This document shows, one piece after another, positions 9,597 to 18,943 of a stretch of DNA of 64,000 bases. The DNA is taken from contig JBCBCY010000002.1 of NCBI GenBank assembly GCA_038530285.1, positions 1-64,000 on the forward strand, read 5' to 3'. Position 1 is the stretch's first letter, and each line of letters opens with the position of its first letter. The position numbers and the translations under genes were made by a program. Under the pieces are notes generated by a model that had not been told where the DNA came from, ran no database searches, and saw nothing but the letters and a program-made list of their open reading frames with translations. The stretch comes from JASJAR01 sp038530285. Its GTDB lineage: Bacteria > Pseudomonadota > Alphaproteobacteria > Rhodobacterales > Rhodobacteraceae.

Positions 9597-10871
9597 ATGA
9601 CCGCAGGTGCGCCCCGGACCACCCGGGCGCTGATACTGCACCCGGATATCGATGCGAAAGGGGCCCGGCGGGACCCTAACTTCGCGTTGGGCGAAGCGGT
9701 GTCGCTGGCCCATGCGCTGCCGGGGCTAGAAATCGCCGGCGCCGAGATCGTGCGACTGCCCAAGGTTGCGCCCGGTGCGCTCTTTGGCAAAGGCAAGCTG
9801 GAAGAGATCGCGACCCGGATAAAAGCCGACGACATCGAGCTGGTCCTGATTGACGGGCCGGTCACACCGGTGCAGCAGCGCAATCTTGAACGCGAATGGA
9901 AAGTCAAGCTCCTTGACAGAACCTCGCTCATTCTGGAAATCTTTTCGGATCGCGCGCGCACCCGTGAAGGGGTGTTGCAGGTGGAAATGGCGGCACTCAG
10001 CTATCAGCGCACGCGGCTGGTGCGCGCCTGGACGCACCTTGAACGCCAGCGCGGCGGCTTGGGCTTTGTGGGCGGGCCGGGCGAGACCCAGATCGAGGCG
10101 GACCGCCGCGCGATTGACACCCAGCTTGTGCGCCTCAAACGCCAGTTGGAAAAAGTCGCCAAGACGCGCACGCTGCACCGGGCCGCCCGCGCCAAGGTGC
10201 CGTACCCGCTGGTGGCCCTTGTGGGCTACACCAACGCAGGCAAATCAACCCTGTTCAACCGCGCCACCGGGGCTGATGTCATGGCCAAGGATATGCTCTT
10301 TGCGACCCTTGACCCGACAATGCGTGCGGTGCCCTTGCCCGGTGGCGGCGAGGCGATCCTGTCGGACACGGTTGGGTTCATCTCAGACCTGCCGACCCAG
10401 CTGGTGGCCGCCTTCCGCGCCACCTTAGAAGAGGTGCTGGAGGCCGATCTGATCGTCCATGTGCGCGATATCGCCCACCCCGAGACCGAAGAACAGGCCG
10501 ATGATGTGGCCGCGATCATGGCCGAACTGGGCGTGGCCGAAGAAACGCCGGTGTTCGAGTTTTGGAACAAGATCGACCTTTTGGACGAAGACGCCGCCGC
10601 GCGCGCCGCCGCATTGGCCCAGCGCCGCGATGGGGTGTTTCTGGGCGCTGCCCTGGATGGCACCGGCTTTGGACCGCTGTTTGACGCGGTCGAGGCGGCC
10701 CTTTTGGGCGCGCGGTCCGAAGTTGTCCTGACGCTCGATCCCGCCGACGGGCGCCGCCGCGCCTGGCTTTACGAACAAGGGGTGGTGCGCGCCGAACGCC
10801 AGACCGAGGATGGCCCGGAACTGACCGTGATGTGGACCGCAGGTCAGGCGCGCCGGTTCGGACGTCTCTGA
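9597..10871 (+). CDS. hflX: Ribosome-associated GTPase HflX
   Basis: GTPase of 424 residues that binds the 50S subunit and helps split stalled ribosomes. The N-terminal HflX domain ends in RQRGGLGFVGGPGETQIE. The G domain follows with G1 GYTNAGKST (near 210), G3 DTVGFI and G4 NKID. It starts 3 bases after hfq, and the pair is a standard operon. It converges on the minus-strand gene ending at 10886, leaving only 14 bases and no obvious terminator. Confidence 0.95.
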   Translation: MTAGAPRTTRALILHPDIDAKGARRDPNFALGEAVSLAHALPGLEIAGAEIVRLPKVAPGALFGKGKLEEIATRIKADDIELVLIDGPVTPVQQRNLEREWKVKLLDRTSLILEIFSDRARTREGVLQVEMAALSYQRTRLVRAWTHLERQRGGLGFVGGPGETQIEADRRAIDTQLVRLKRQLEKVAKTRTLHRAARAKVPYPLVALVGYTNAGKSTLFNRATGADVMAKDMLFATLDPTMRAVPLPGGGEAILSDTVGFISDLPTQLVAAFRATLEEVLEADLIVHVRDIAHPETEEQADDVAAIMAELGVAEETPVFEFWNKIDLLDEDAAARAAALAQRRDGVFLGAALDGTGFGPLFDAVEAALLGARSEVVLTLDPADGRRRAWLYEQGVVRAERQTEDGPELTVMWTAGQARRFGRL

Positions 10872-10885
10872 CCGGCGCGGCGGCG

Positions 10886-11416
10886 TTATTCGACCGTCCG
10901 CACACCCCAGGTTTGATAGGCCGCTTGCGCGTCGTCACATGTTTGCAGGCTGAGCGCTTTGATCTGATTGGCATCAGACCGGCCCGACCGGGTGTCTTCG
11001 CCCACGCCGACACACAGGTCGGGGGCTGCAGTGGCCACAATCGTGCCTTCGCCGGAAAACGCAAAGCCCTGAGCGTCGGAGCCATCGCAGGCGGCAAGTT
11101 CAAGTGCGGCACCCGCTTCAATCGCTGTCATCTGCGCGCAGACATCGAAGTTGGTCATGTAAAGCATGCCATCGGCGAATTTCGCGGTATCGAACGTCTG
11201 GTCATACCCCAACGCCCCACCGGGGCTGTAGCAGGTGTGGCCCTGCAGCCCATCGGCAGGATCGGCAGCCTCTTCACGTCCGCCTGCAATATCAAGGCAA
11301 TAGCCTGCCTGCGTGTTGTCGAGCATATCCAGAAGATAAACCTCAACGTCTTCGGCCTGGGCCGTTGCGGCAAGACTTGCGGCAACACAGGCGAGGGACA
11401 GTGTGAACTTGGTCAT
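10886..11416 (-). CDS. Secreted Cys-rich protein with ricin-B-lectin-like features
   Basis: Predicted exported protein of 176 residues. The N-terminus (MTKFTLSLACVAASLAATAQA-ED) is a clear Sec signal peptide. The mature part has spaced Cys residues in patterns such as AGYCLDI, LAACDG and QTCDDA, and ends in QAAYQTW, which resembles the QxW repeat of beta-trefoil ricin-B lectins. The lectin assignment is my reading of a weak pattern, not a firm match. An AAGGAAA ribosome site precedes the ATG. It may be co-transcribed with the secreted protein gene upstream on the same strand (31-base gap). Substrate unknown. Confidence 0.7.
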   Translation of the reverse strand: MTKFTLSLACVAASLAATAQAEDVEVYLLDMLDNTQAGYCLDIAGGREEAADPADGLQGHTCYSPGGALGYDQTFDTAKFADGMLYMTNFDVCAQMTAIEAGAALELAACDGSDAQGFAFSGEGTIVATAAPDLCVGVGEDTRSGRSDANQIKALSLQTCDDAQAAYQTWGVRTVE

Positions 11417-11447
11417 GGGGGTTTCCTTTGAGGTCGGTGGTGCGGCG

Positions 11448-12398
11448 TCACTCGATCGTGGTGCGCATCAAAACGAGGTTGTCGAGCACAAGGTTTGATG
11501 ACCAGATAAACTGCGCATCCGCATCCGGGTCGTCAAAAACCTGCGTGAAGTTGGTGTAGCCGGGTTTGTTGTTCACCCCGACCGTGTCGTTGGTAAACGT
11601 CCGCGCGGCGGGCCAGCCGCTGTCGTCAAATCCGGGGTCCATCCAGCCTTGGGGGATGTCCCAGAACGCGGCGGAGAATGCCGATCCGTCGTTTGTGCTG
11701 GCGGTCGAACAGGCGGAACTGTCGCGGGTGGATCCGTCACTCACCAGGCAGGCGGGATCGTCAAGCGGGCTGACATAAAAGGTCTGGGCGCGCCATGTGT
11801 CATCGGTGATGGCCACCGGCGCCCCGCTGGCGTCCAGGATTTGCATCACGATGCCTGCGTCACCGGGGGCATAGGTCGATCCCCGCCCGGCTTCGGACCC
11901 AAGGCCAAGATTTTCTTCCCAATCCACGCCCATCACGGCAAGGCTCAGGGGCCGGTCGGCGCTGAACATCACAACGTTGGAGTTGAACGGCGTGAAAGGC
12001 ACCGGATCGACGGCCAACAAGGTGCCGTTGACGTAAAGTTCAAAGTAATTGTCGGCAAAGATATAGGCGGTGAAGACCTCGGCGCCGCCCGCATCCATGA
12101 CCTCAACCGCGTCAAGGTCGACGTCGTCCAGGCTGTCGGGTTCGATCCCGGCGCATGCGTTGTAAAGATCGCTCGCCTGGGGTGCGGTCAGAAAATTCGT
12201 CGCAGCGGGCACTGTGCGTGTCACTCCGTCGTCTGAAACGATTTCGCCCACCGCACTCACGCGTGAGGAACGCCCGCAATCGATCAGCCCGTCGTTGATC
12301 AGCGTTGCTGGACCGGTTGAAAAGCTCGGGTCCTGGGCCAGCGCGGAACTGGCCGCGCAGACCAAGGTCAGGCTGATCACCACATGTCGCTTGCCCAT
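11448..12398 (-). CDS. Secreted protein of unknown function
   Basis: Predicted exported protein of about 316 residues. I place the start at the ATG at 12398, which begins a clean signal peptide (MGKRHVVISLTLVCAASSALA-Q) and has GGTGGGA upstream; an ATG at 12434 would add 12 residues of non-signal sequence. The mature part is Asp/Gly/Thr-rich and beta-rich, with phrases such as ELYVNGTLLAVDPVPF and FWDIPQGWMDPGFDDSGWPAARTF that resemble the carbohydrate-binding jelly-roll segments found in secreted glycosidases. No catalytic signature is recognised. It sits 31 bases upstream of the lectin-like gene on the same strand. Confidence 0.72.
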   Translation of the reverse strand: MGKRHVVISLTLVCAASSALAQDPSFSTGPATLINDGLIDCGRSSRVSAVGEIVSDDGVTRTVPAATNFLTAPQASDLYNACAGIEPDSLDDVDLDAVEVMDAGGAEVFTAYIFADNYFELYVNGTLLAVDPVPFTPFNSNVVMFSADRPLSLAVMGVDWEENLGLGSEAGRGSTYAPGDAGIVMQILDASGAPVAITDDTWRAQTFYVSPLDDPACLVSDGSTRDSSACSTASTNDGSAFSAAFWDIPQGWMDPGFDDSGWPAARTFTNDTVGVNNKPGYTNFTQVFDDPDADAQFIWSSNLVLDNLVLMRTTIE

Positions 12399-12506
12399 CT
12401 TGATATCCCACCGCCCATTTTGATGTCTCATCATGTGTTCTTTACGCGCGTGAAGAAAGTCTCCGTCGCGCGCAGGACCAAAAACGGCTGAGCGTCGCCT
12501 GACCTG

Positions 12507-13565
12507 TCACACCGCGTGGGGGCGCAGGGCCTCAACCTCAGGTCGGTAGGGGGCGGCGGTCGCGGGCAGGTCCGGCACGATCACCGCGTTTTCGTAGCGC
12601 AACTGACGCCGCAGCACCGGGATCAGCCGCGCATAGGCCGCCCAGATCGACGGGTCGGGGGCCGGGATGTCGTGTTTGATCAATTCGTGCAGGGCCGGCA
12701 GATGATAATAGGGCACCATCGTGAACATGTGATGTTCCACATGGTAGTTCATGTTGAGGTACAAAAACCGGCTGACGGGGTTCATCAGAACCGTGCGGGT
12801 GTTCAGCCGGTGATCGGTCACGTTTTCGGCCAGCCCCAGATGCTGCAGGCTGCCGGTCATCACCATGTGCCAGGCCCCGTAAATCCGGGGTCCGCCGATC
12901 AACAACAGCGGCACGATCGATCCCATCCAGAGGGCCAGCGCGATGGTGACAGCAAAGATCGCGACCCAAATCCGCGCGACCAAGAAAACGCCCGCGCGTT
13001 CATGATCACGCACAAACATTGCTTCATCCGGGTGCAGCCGCCCACTGGCATGAAGCGCGAGGCGCCGCAGATGGTCCCACAGATACGGCAGGCCAACCAG
13101 GTTCAGCACCAAAAGGGCCAGGTCCGGCGGGCGCATCAATTGGATTTCAGGATCGCGCCCCACAATGATCGTATCCGTGTGATGGCGGATGTGGCTGGCG
13201 CGCCAAACGACCGGGTTGCGGATCAGCATGAAGCTGGCGATGTGGTAGACCGCGCGGTTCATCCACTCGGTCTTGAATGCCGTGCGGTGACCGCATTCGT
13301 GCCAGCGCGCGTCCGAGCCTGACCCGTAAAGCACCCCGTAGGCCAGCCAGAACGGGGCGGACCACCACGATGGCCAAAGCGCAATCGCGATGCCTGCAAA
13401 CAGCGCCATCAGCCCCAGCCACAGGGCCACATCACGGCCCGCGCGGCCGTCTGATTTCACCATCAGCGCGCGGATTGCGGCCGGGTCGACCTTGGTGCGG
13501 TACCAGGTCGGGCTGTGCAGGGCGGGGTCCACCGCCGCCGTGGCAAGGGCATAATCGCGCGGCAT
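12507..13565 (-). CDS. Membrane fatty acid desaturase family protein
   Basis: Membrane di-iron desaturase/hydroxylase of 352 residues. The three His clusters that bind the iron pair are visible: HECGH (near 88), HIRHH (near 125) and HVEHH (near 277), separated by hydrophobic segments. This is the arrangement of the acyl-lipid desaturase superfamily, which also contains carotenoid ketolases and alkane hydroxylases, so the exact substrate is open. It lies 48 bases upstream of the acylase gene's stop side on the same strand; whether they share a transcript is not clear. Confidence 0.88.
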   Translation of the reverse strand: MPRDYALATAAVDPALHSPTWYRTKVDPAAIRALMVKSDGRAGRDVALWLGLMALFAGIAIALWPSWWSAPFWLAYGVLYGSGSDARWHECGHRTAFKTEWMNRAVYHIASFMLIRNPVVWRASHIRHHTDTIIVGRDPEIQLMRPPDLALLVLNLVGLPYLWDHLRRLALHASGRLHPDEAMFVRDHERAGVFLVARIWVAIFAVTIALALWMGSIVPLLLIGGPRIYGAWHMVMTGSLQHLGLAENVTDHRLNTRTVLMNPVSRFLYLNMNYHVEHHMFTMVPYYHLPALHELIKHDIPAPDPSIWAAYARLIPVLRRQLRYENAVIVPDLPATAAPYRPEVEALRPHAV

Positions 13566-13612
13566 GGGGCAAGAGTAGCAAAGGCTGTTGGCGCATCAAG
13601 CCGCCAATGGTC

Positions 13613-16063
13613 TCACCTGTCGGGCGTCAACGCGGTCACGCCAACTGCGGCGGCGCGCGCCAGGTCTGGGTCAAGCGACATCGGCACATATTCCCCGCGC
13701 CGCCAGCGTTCGCCCAGATCATCATAATGGCGCGACAGCGGATGGCCGGACTGGCCTGTGGCAATGATGAAGACCGAGGATTCGGGGTCCGCAAAGTCAT
13801 AGACCCCCCGGTAGCCGCCCCCATGGGTGTTCAAAAACGGGTTCTCGCCGGTGCCTTCGCCCTTGCCGCGCTGCAAGGTGAAATCCCCGCCACTGGACGA
13901 TTGGCGGATGTTCACCACCCAGCGCAGCCCCGGCACATCGCCCAGCACCAAGTGATCGTGGGCTGCCTCATGGGCATCGCCCCAGCGCAGGCTTTCAAAC
14001 GTGTCGCCCCAGGTTTCGGCCACAAAGAGCAGCGCATCATCCAGCGCGAGGGACGCAATGTCGCCGCAGGTCTCGATCGGGGCGGACTGGATCACATCGC
14101 ACCAGGCGCCGGCCCCGTCGGTGTCACGAAACACCCGTTCGATGAACACCGGCTCAAGCCGGATGAACTCGGCCGCCATCGGCCCCAATTCATCGCGGAT
14201 CAGGCGCGACTGCACCGCGCGCACCCAGGCGGCATAGAGCAGTGGCTCGGGGAAATGTTCGTTCATTTCGCCGTTCCAGTCGGCCAGAAGGGCCAGCGCA
14301 TCCTGGCGGCGCCGTTCGGTCGTGCCTTCGGGCGCGGCCTGACCGGTGAACCACAGATCACGCGCGATCAGCGGCAAAAGGGCCCGCGCGGTGGGCGAGA
14401 CCGCATCAAGCTGGGCTTCGATGAAGCTTTCGCGGGTATGCACCTCGCGCGATTGCATCAGCCGCGTCAGGCGCTGGATGCGCTGCGTATCGCCCCAGTA
14501 AAACGACAGATGGCGCGGGTAGGGGCGATCGGCCACCTTGTTGTTGGTGTTGGCGACAATCCCGCCGACAGGGTCGACAAACACCGGGTTCGCCTCTGCC
14601 GGGAAAGGGTCCTGCCACAGGTTCTGGGCCCGCCAGCCCGGCACCGGCAACCGCCCGGCTGATTGGTGGTTGATCCCGCGCCGGGGCAGGGTGCCCACGA
14701 CCTTCAGCGCCACCCGCGACCGGTCGGCCATCACGATATTGACCGCCGGTGCCACCGCCCTTTCGGTGGCCGCCAGGGCGGCATCAATGCCGGGCGCGCG
14801 CATCAGGTCGAACAGGGCGGTATAGGTCGTGTCGTCGTGGCTCAGAGCTGTCCAGGCCAGGGCCGCGACATGGCCCGGCGGGGTCACCCGGTCAACGCCT
14901 GCCTGGGTGGCCGGCAGGACGGGGCCGTTCTGGGTCCATTGCAGCTCAATCGTTTCGGGCGGCGCCCCGTCGATATTGATGATCGAGGGCCGTGTGCGCA
15001 GGGGCGCCCAGCCGTCCGGCACCCGCACTTCCCCGGGATTGTCGGGGTTCAACTGCTCGATGAAGATGTCCTGATCATCGACGTAGGACGCGGTCAGCGC
15101 CCAGCCCAGGCTGTCACTGCGCCCGGCCAACACCGCCGGCAGGCCCGGGATCGTTCCACCGATCACGCCGCCGCTGTCCAGTTCGATCCGGGCCAGATAC
15201 CAGATGGCAGGCGCCGAAAACCCCAGATGCGGATCCCCCGCCAGAAGCGTGCCCCCGGCGGCTGACCGCGACGGGGCGGCCGCCCAGGCATTCGAAGCGC
15301 CGGGGTTCTGAAAATGCGTCACCGGCCAATCGGCGGCCGCATAAGCGCGGTCGGGGGCCACCCCGGGGATCAGCGCGGCATAGGGCGGCAGGGCGGCCAC
15401 CCCCGCACCGGGCACATCCGGGATCAGGTCTTCGACGCGTTCGGATGGCAGGACCAGTGACAGGCGCGCCCGGGTGATCTCATGGCTCATATGCGGCGAC
15501 AGATCGAGCGCCATAAGCTTGATCACGGCCAGCGAATCTGCCGGCGACCAGGGTGCGATTTCGGGCGTGAAAAACCAGAACTCCGGGGCGCCCCGGCCCC
15601 GCGCGCCGGAATTGACCTCTGTCAGCCAGGCATTCACACCCGCGGCATAGGCCGACAGGGCCGCACCGGCCTCAGGCGATTGGTCCGCCACGGACCGCAC
15701 GGCGGCGGTATAAAGATCAAGTCTGCGGAAGAACTCATCAGTATCGCGCGTGCGGACCCCGAAGATTTCCGACAACCGGCCCTGCACCGTGCGGCGCATC
15801 AACAGCATCTGCCAGATCCGGTCCTGGGCATGGGCAAAGCCAAGCGCATACATCGCATCGGCGTTGGTGGCGGCAAAGATGTGGGGCACATTTGCGCTGT
15901 CGCGCACGATTTCTATCGGCGCAGAGATCCCCGCGACGGCGAAATCCTCGTCATAGTCGGGGATCGACCGGACAAAGAACCAATAGGCCAGCACAAGACC
16001 GGCGACGGTAAGCACGACCATTGCGATGGCAAGGCGCAAAAGCCAGCGGAATGCGACGAGCAT
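13613..16063 (-). CDS. Penicillin-acylase family N-terminal serine hydrolase
   Basis: Amidohydrolase of 816 residues of the penicillin G acylase / acyl-homoserine-lactone acylase superfamily. It has an N-terminal hydrophobic anchor (about residues 7-30), the alpha-chain motif GFAHAQDRIWQM (near 75), and the self-cleavage/nucleophile region NPGASNAWAAAPSRSA (near 250), where Ser becomes the N-terminal nucleophile of the beta chain. The conserved Asn loop IVANTNNKVADRPYP lies near 500. These enzymes cut amides in the periplasm; natural substrates range from AHL signals to N-acyl amino acids and cannot be told from sequence. The gene is transcribed away from the divergent dehydrogenase at 16150. 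Confidence 0.88.
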   Translation of the reverse strand: MLVAFRWLLRLAIAMVVLTVAGLVLAYWFFVRSIPDYDEDFAVAGISAPIEIVRDSANVPHIFAATNADAMYALGFAHAQDRIWQMLLMRRTVQGRLSEIFGVRTRDTDEFFRRLDLYTAAVRSVADQSPEAGAALSAYAAGVNAWLTEVNSGARGRGAPEFWFFTPEIAPWSPADSLAVIKLMALDLSPHMSHEITRARLSLVLPSERVEDLIPDVPGAGVAALPPYAALIPGVAPDRAYAAADWPVTHFQNPGASNAWAAAPSRSAAGGTLLAGDPHLGFSAPAIWYLARIELDSGGVIGGTIPGLPAVLAGRSDSLGWALTASYVDDQDIFIEQLNPDNPGEVRVPDGWAPLRTRPSIINIDGAPPETIELQWTQNGPVLPATQAGVDRVTPPGHVAALAWTALSHDDTTYTALFDLMRAPGIDAALAATERAVAPAVNIVMADRSRVALKVVGTLPRRGINHQSAGRLPVPGWRAQNLWQDPFPAEANPVFVDPVGGIVANTNNKVADRPYPRHLSFYWGDTQRIQRLTRLMQSREVHTRESFIEAQLDAVSPTARALLPLIARDLWFTGQAAPEGTTERRRQDALALLADWNGEMNEHFPEPLLYAAWVRAVQSRLIRDELGPMAAEFIRLEPVFIERVFRDTDGAGAWCDVIQSAPIETCGDIASLALDDALLFVAETWGDTFESLRWGDAHEAAHDHLVLGDVPGLRWVVNIRQSSSGGDFTLQRGKGEGTGENPFLNTHGGGYRGVYDFADPESSVFIIATGQSGHPLSRHYDDLGERWRRGEYVPMSLDPDLARAAAVGVTALTPDR

Positions 16064-16149
16064 CGGTCGTTGACGTCTCCTGCAGGGCCGTTAGGTAACC
16101 CAGTGTCTAGGCGATTTTGCCGGGGCTGAAAAGATGGGGGAGAAGGACC

Positions 16150-17022
16150 ATGGCAAAGCTGGCATTTTTGGGATTGGGGGTCATGGGCTACCCGATGGCG
16201 GGCCATCTGCAAGCGGCTGGTCATGAGGTGACCGTTTACAACCGGACCACCGCCAAGGCCGAGGCTTGGGCGAACGAACATGGCGGCGGGTTTGCCGCCA
16301 CCCCGCGCGCGGCCGCGACCGGTCAGGACATCGTGCTGGCCTGCGTGGGCAATGATGATGACCTGCGGTCTGTCTGTCTGGGGGGTGATGGCGCCTTTGC
16401 GGGCATGACCTCGGGCACGACATTTGTCGATCACACAACCGTATCGGCCGCCGTGACGCGCGAGCTATACGGTGTGGCCAAAGACCAGGACGTGGGTTTT
16501 GTCGACGCGCCGGTGTCCGGTGGCCAGGCAGGGGCCGAAAACGGCCAGCTTGGCATCATGTGCGGCGGGGATAGTGACGTCTTTGATGCGGTCTTCCCCG
16601 TCATCGACATCTACGCCAAGGCCTGCCGCCGCATGGGCGAGATCGGCGCGGGCCAGCTGACGAAAATGGCCAACCAGATCGCGATCGCGGGTCTCGTGCA
16701 GGGCCTGTCGGAAGCCCTGCATTTTGTGGAAAAGGCCGGGCTTGACGGGCGCGACGTTGTCTCGGTCATCTCGAAAGGGGCCGCGGGGTCCTGGCAGATG
16801 GAAAACCGCTATGAAACGATGCTCGATGATCATTTCGAGCATGGCTTTGCCGTCGACTGGATGCGCAAGGACCTGGGCATTTGCCTGGCCACGGCCAATG
16901 AAAACGGCGCGAGCCTGCCGGTGACGGCCCTGGTCGATCAATTCTACAAGGACGTCCAGAAAATGGGCGGGGGCCGCTGGGACACGTCCAGCCTGTTCAA
17001 ACGCCTTCGGTCCATGGGCTAG
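16150..17022 (+). CDS. NAD(P)-dependent beta-hydroxyacid dehydrogenase
   Basis: Dehydrogenase of 290 residues of the 3-hydroxyisobutyrate / tartronate semialdehyde reductase / glyoxylate reductase family. The N-terminal Rossmann motif is LGLGVMGYPMAGHL, the substrate-binding signature is DAPVSGGQAGAENGQLGIM (near 120), and the catalytic Lys is in GQLTKMANQI (near 170). I chose the ATG at 16150 because it begins the Rossmann strand directly and has GGGGGAGAAGGA upstream. Substrate specificity within the family is not resolved. Confidence 0.9.
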   Translation: MAKLAFLGLGVMGYPMAGHLQAAGHEVTVYNRTTAKAEAWANEHGGGFAATPRAAATGQDIVLACVGNDDDLRSVCLGGDGAFAGMTSGTTFVDHTTVSAAVTRELYGVAKDQDVGFVDAPVSGGQAGAENGQLGIMCGGDSDVFDAVFPVIDIYAKACRRMGEIGAGQLTKMANQIAIAGLVQGLSEALHFVEKAGLDGRDVVSVISKGAAGSWQMENRYETMLDDHFEHGFAVDWMRKDLGICLATANENGASLPVTALVDQFYKDVQKMGGGRWDTSSLFKRLRSMG

Positions 17023-17043
17023 ACGCCACGCACAAAGACTGGC

Positions 17044-17063
17044 GCGAGGGGTTGGCCCCTCGC
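17044..17063. terminator. GC-rich hairpin between convergent genes
   Basis: An 8-bp perfect stem (GCGAGGGG / CCCCTCGC) with a TTGG loop lies between the stops of the dehydrogenase (17022) and the SYLF lipoprotein (17085). There is no U tract on either strand, so intrinsic termination is only a suggestion from position and stem strength. Confidence 0.4.
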
Positions 17064-17084
17064 ACCGCCAGCCAAACCTGCCGG

Positions 17085-17645
17085 TTACGGAATGATGCGG
17101 GTGTATTTTGTGCCCTCGACCGACGCACCGGCCAACAGCCCGGCCTGACCAAAGACAACGCCGATCACCGGTGAGAGCACCTGATTGGTGTCTGTGCCGA
17201 TGTTTTCGCCCTGATCATTCAGCGCATATTCAACATTGGCCCCGGCCGACCAACCCGGCGAGGTGCGGAATTCCTGCAAGGCCTCTTCGGTCATGAAAAA
17301 CAGGACATGCGCATATTGCTGGGCGCCGATCTGCAACCCGAAGGTGCCCTGCGCCTGACTGTAGTAATCCACCGTGGCACCGCGCACCAAAAGCGCGCCG
17401 CGCCCGAAGCTGCCGCCGAAGCCAAAGCTGGCTTCGGTGACCAGCGGCATGACGAGCATCCCGACCGAGACGTCTTGCAATTCGCGGCTGGCCGGGACGT
17501 TTTGGTCCATGAAGGCCAGCGTCGATTGCACCCGCTGATCGATGCGCGTTGCCCCATCGGAGCCGACCCCGTTGCCGCAGGCCGCCGCCGCAAGCATGGA
17601 GGACATGGAAAGCGCCAGAACGGCGCGACGTGAATAAGCTGACAT
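17085..17645 (-). CDS. SYLF/Ysc84-type lipoprotein
   Basis: Predicted lipoprotein of 186 residues. The start at 17645 gives a short signal peptide ending in a lipobox (SSMLAAAAC, Cys near residue 22). The mature part matches the SYLF (lipid-binding, Ysc84-like) pattern: glycine-rich strands such as SFGFGGSFGRGALLVRG followed by YYSQAQGTFGLQIGAQQYAHVLFF and the closing VVFGQAGLLAGASVEGTKYTRI. Bacterial members are envelope proteins of uncertain role. An upstream extension of the frame to 17759 is rejected because it would bury the signal peptide. Confidence 0.85.
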   Translation of the reverse strand: MSAYSRRAVLALSMSSMLAAAACGNGVGSDGATRIDQRVQSTLAFMDQNVPASRELQDVSVGMLVMPLVTEASFGFGGSFGRGALLVRGATVDYYSQAQGTFGLQIGAQQYAHVLFFMTEEALQEFRTSPGWSAGANVEYALNDQGENIGTDTNQVLSPVIGVVFGQAGLLAGASVEGTKYTRIIP

Positions 17646-17790
17646 GGGCTCTGCCCCTATGGTTTCGAGTGCCTCTGATGCGAATCTGCGTCCGCTGCCG
17701 CTAAATATAGTGTGTTGGACGCCGAGTGTCATCATCTGTTGTGGATATCGGCAAGACACGGCCTGAGGTGATCCATAGATAATTCATACC

Positions 17791-17836
17791 CTGGGGCTCT
17801 GCCCCAGACCCCGAGGTATTTCTGGCAAGAGGAAGG
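17791..17836. repeat. Dispersed intergenic repeat, copy A
   Basis: The sequence CTGGGGCTCTGCCCCAGACC plus CCGAGGTATTTCTGGCAAGAGGAAG begins with a GGGGCTCTGCCCC palindrome and continues with an AGTATTT-TGCCAGGATGAAG-like tail. Related copies are at 32134 and 51015. This copy is the most diverged. It sits just after the hemB stop. Confidence 0.75.
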
Positions 17837-17838
17837 GG

Positions 17839-18828
17839 TCACCCGTTGAGGATCTTGGCCACCCGCGGCGCGAAATACGTCAAAACCCCGTCGCAGCCGG
17901 CGCGTTTGAACGCCATCAGGCTTTCCATCATCACCTTGTCGCCATCGATCCAGCCATTGGCCGCGGCCGCTTCGATCATCGCGTATTCGCCCGACACCTG
18001 ATAGGCGAAGGTCGGCGCGCCATACGCGTCTTTGACCTCGCGGCAGATATCAAGATAGGCCAGCCCGGGTTTCACCATGACCATGTCGGCCCCTTCGGCC
18101 AGGTCGCGTTCCACCAGCCTGAGCGCCTCATCCCGGTTGGCCGGGTCCATCTGATAGGTTTTCTTGTCACCCTTCAGCGCCCCCGACGCGCCCACCGCAT
18201 CGCGGAACGGGCCGTAAAAAGCGCTGGCATATTTGGCGGTGTAAGACAGGATCGTAACGTCCTGATATCCATTGGTTTCCAGCGCTTGACGGATCGCGCC
18301 AATACGCCCATCCATCATGTCGGATGGCCCAAGAATGTCGGCCCCGGCTTCGGCCTGCGCCAGCGCCATTTTGACAAGCGCCTTGACGGTTTCGTCATTC
18401 ACGATGATCCCGTCCCTCACAATCCCGTCGTGACCGTTTGCGTTGTACGGATCAAGCGCGATGTCGGTCATCACGGCCACTTCCGGCACGGCGGCCTTCA
18501 CGGCCCGGATGGCGCGGTTGGTCAGATTGTCAGGGTTCCAGGCTTCTTCGCAAAGCTCGGTTTTCAACGACGCATCGGTGTAGGGAAACAGGCAAATCGC
18601 GGGGATGCCCAGATCGCGCGCGTCCAGGGCAGCCGCCACCACACCGTCGATCGTGCGACGGGCGACCCCGGGCATGGACGCGATTGCCACCGCATCAGCC
18701 GGCTCGGCCAAGAACATCGGCCAGATCAAATCGGCAGGTGTCAGCGTGGTTTGCGACACCATGCGGCGCAGCGCATCGGTGCGGCGAAGCCGGCGAAACC
18801 GGCGGGCGGGAAAGGGGGCGTGGGCCAT
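17839..18828 (-). CDS. hemB: Delta-aminolevulinic acid dehydratase (porphobilinogen synthase)
   Basis: Joins two 5-aminolevulinate molecules into porphobilinogen in tetrapyrrole synthesis (heme, and bacteriochlorophyll where present). It has 329 residues, full family length. Schiff-base lysines are visible in ILSYTAKYASAFYGPFRDA (near 200) and VMVKPGLAYLDI (near 255). The metal-site stretch reads ALDPYNANGHDG, with Asp replacing the Zn-binding cysteines, as in the Rhodobacter capsulatus enzyme that does not need zinc. It is transcribed away from the small membrane protein gene at 18944. Confidence 0.96.
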   Translation of the reverse strand: MAHAPFPARRFRRLRRTDALRRMVSQTTLTPADLIWPMFLAEPADAVAIASMPGVARRTIDGVVAAALDARDLGIPAICLFPYTDASLKTELCEEAWNPDNLTNRAIRAVKAAVPEVAVMTDIALDPYNANGHDGIVRDGIIVNDETVKALVKMALAQAEAGADILGPSDMMDGRIGAIRQALETNGYQDVTILSYTAKYASAFYGPFRDAVGASGALKGDKKTYQMDPANRDEALRLVERDLAEGADMVMVKPGLAYLDICREVKDAYGAPTFAYQVSGEYAMIEAAAANGWIDGDKVMMESLMAFKRAGCDGVLTYFAPRVAKILNG

Positions 18829-18943
18829 AGGTCACATCTTCATATTTCCCAAGCCCTGCCATGGTGTTGTCCCTTTCACAAGGCTGGTTATGCGGGCAGG
18901 GCTGTGGCAAAGCACCCCGAACATAAAAAACGAGGCGCCTTCA

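Noticed and set aside
13277..14662. 461-codon plus-strand frame
   Set aside because: Antisense to the desaturase and acylase genes, crossing the gap between them; no ribosome site.
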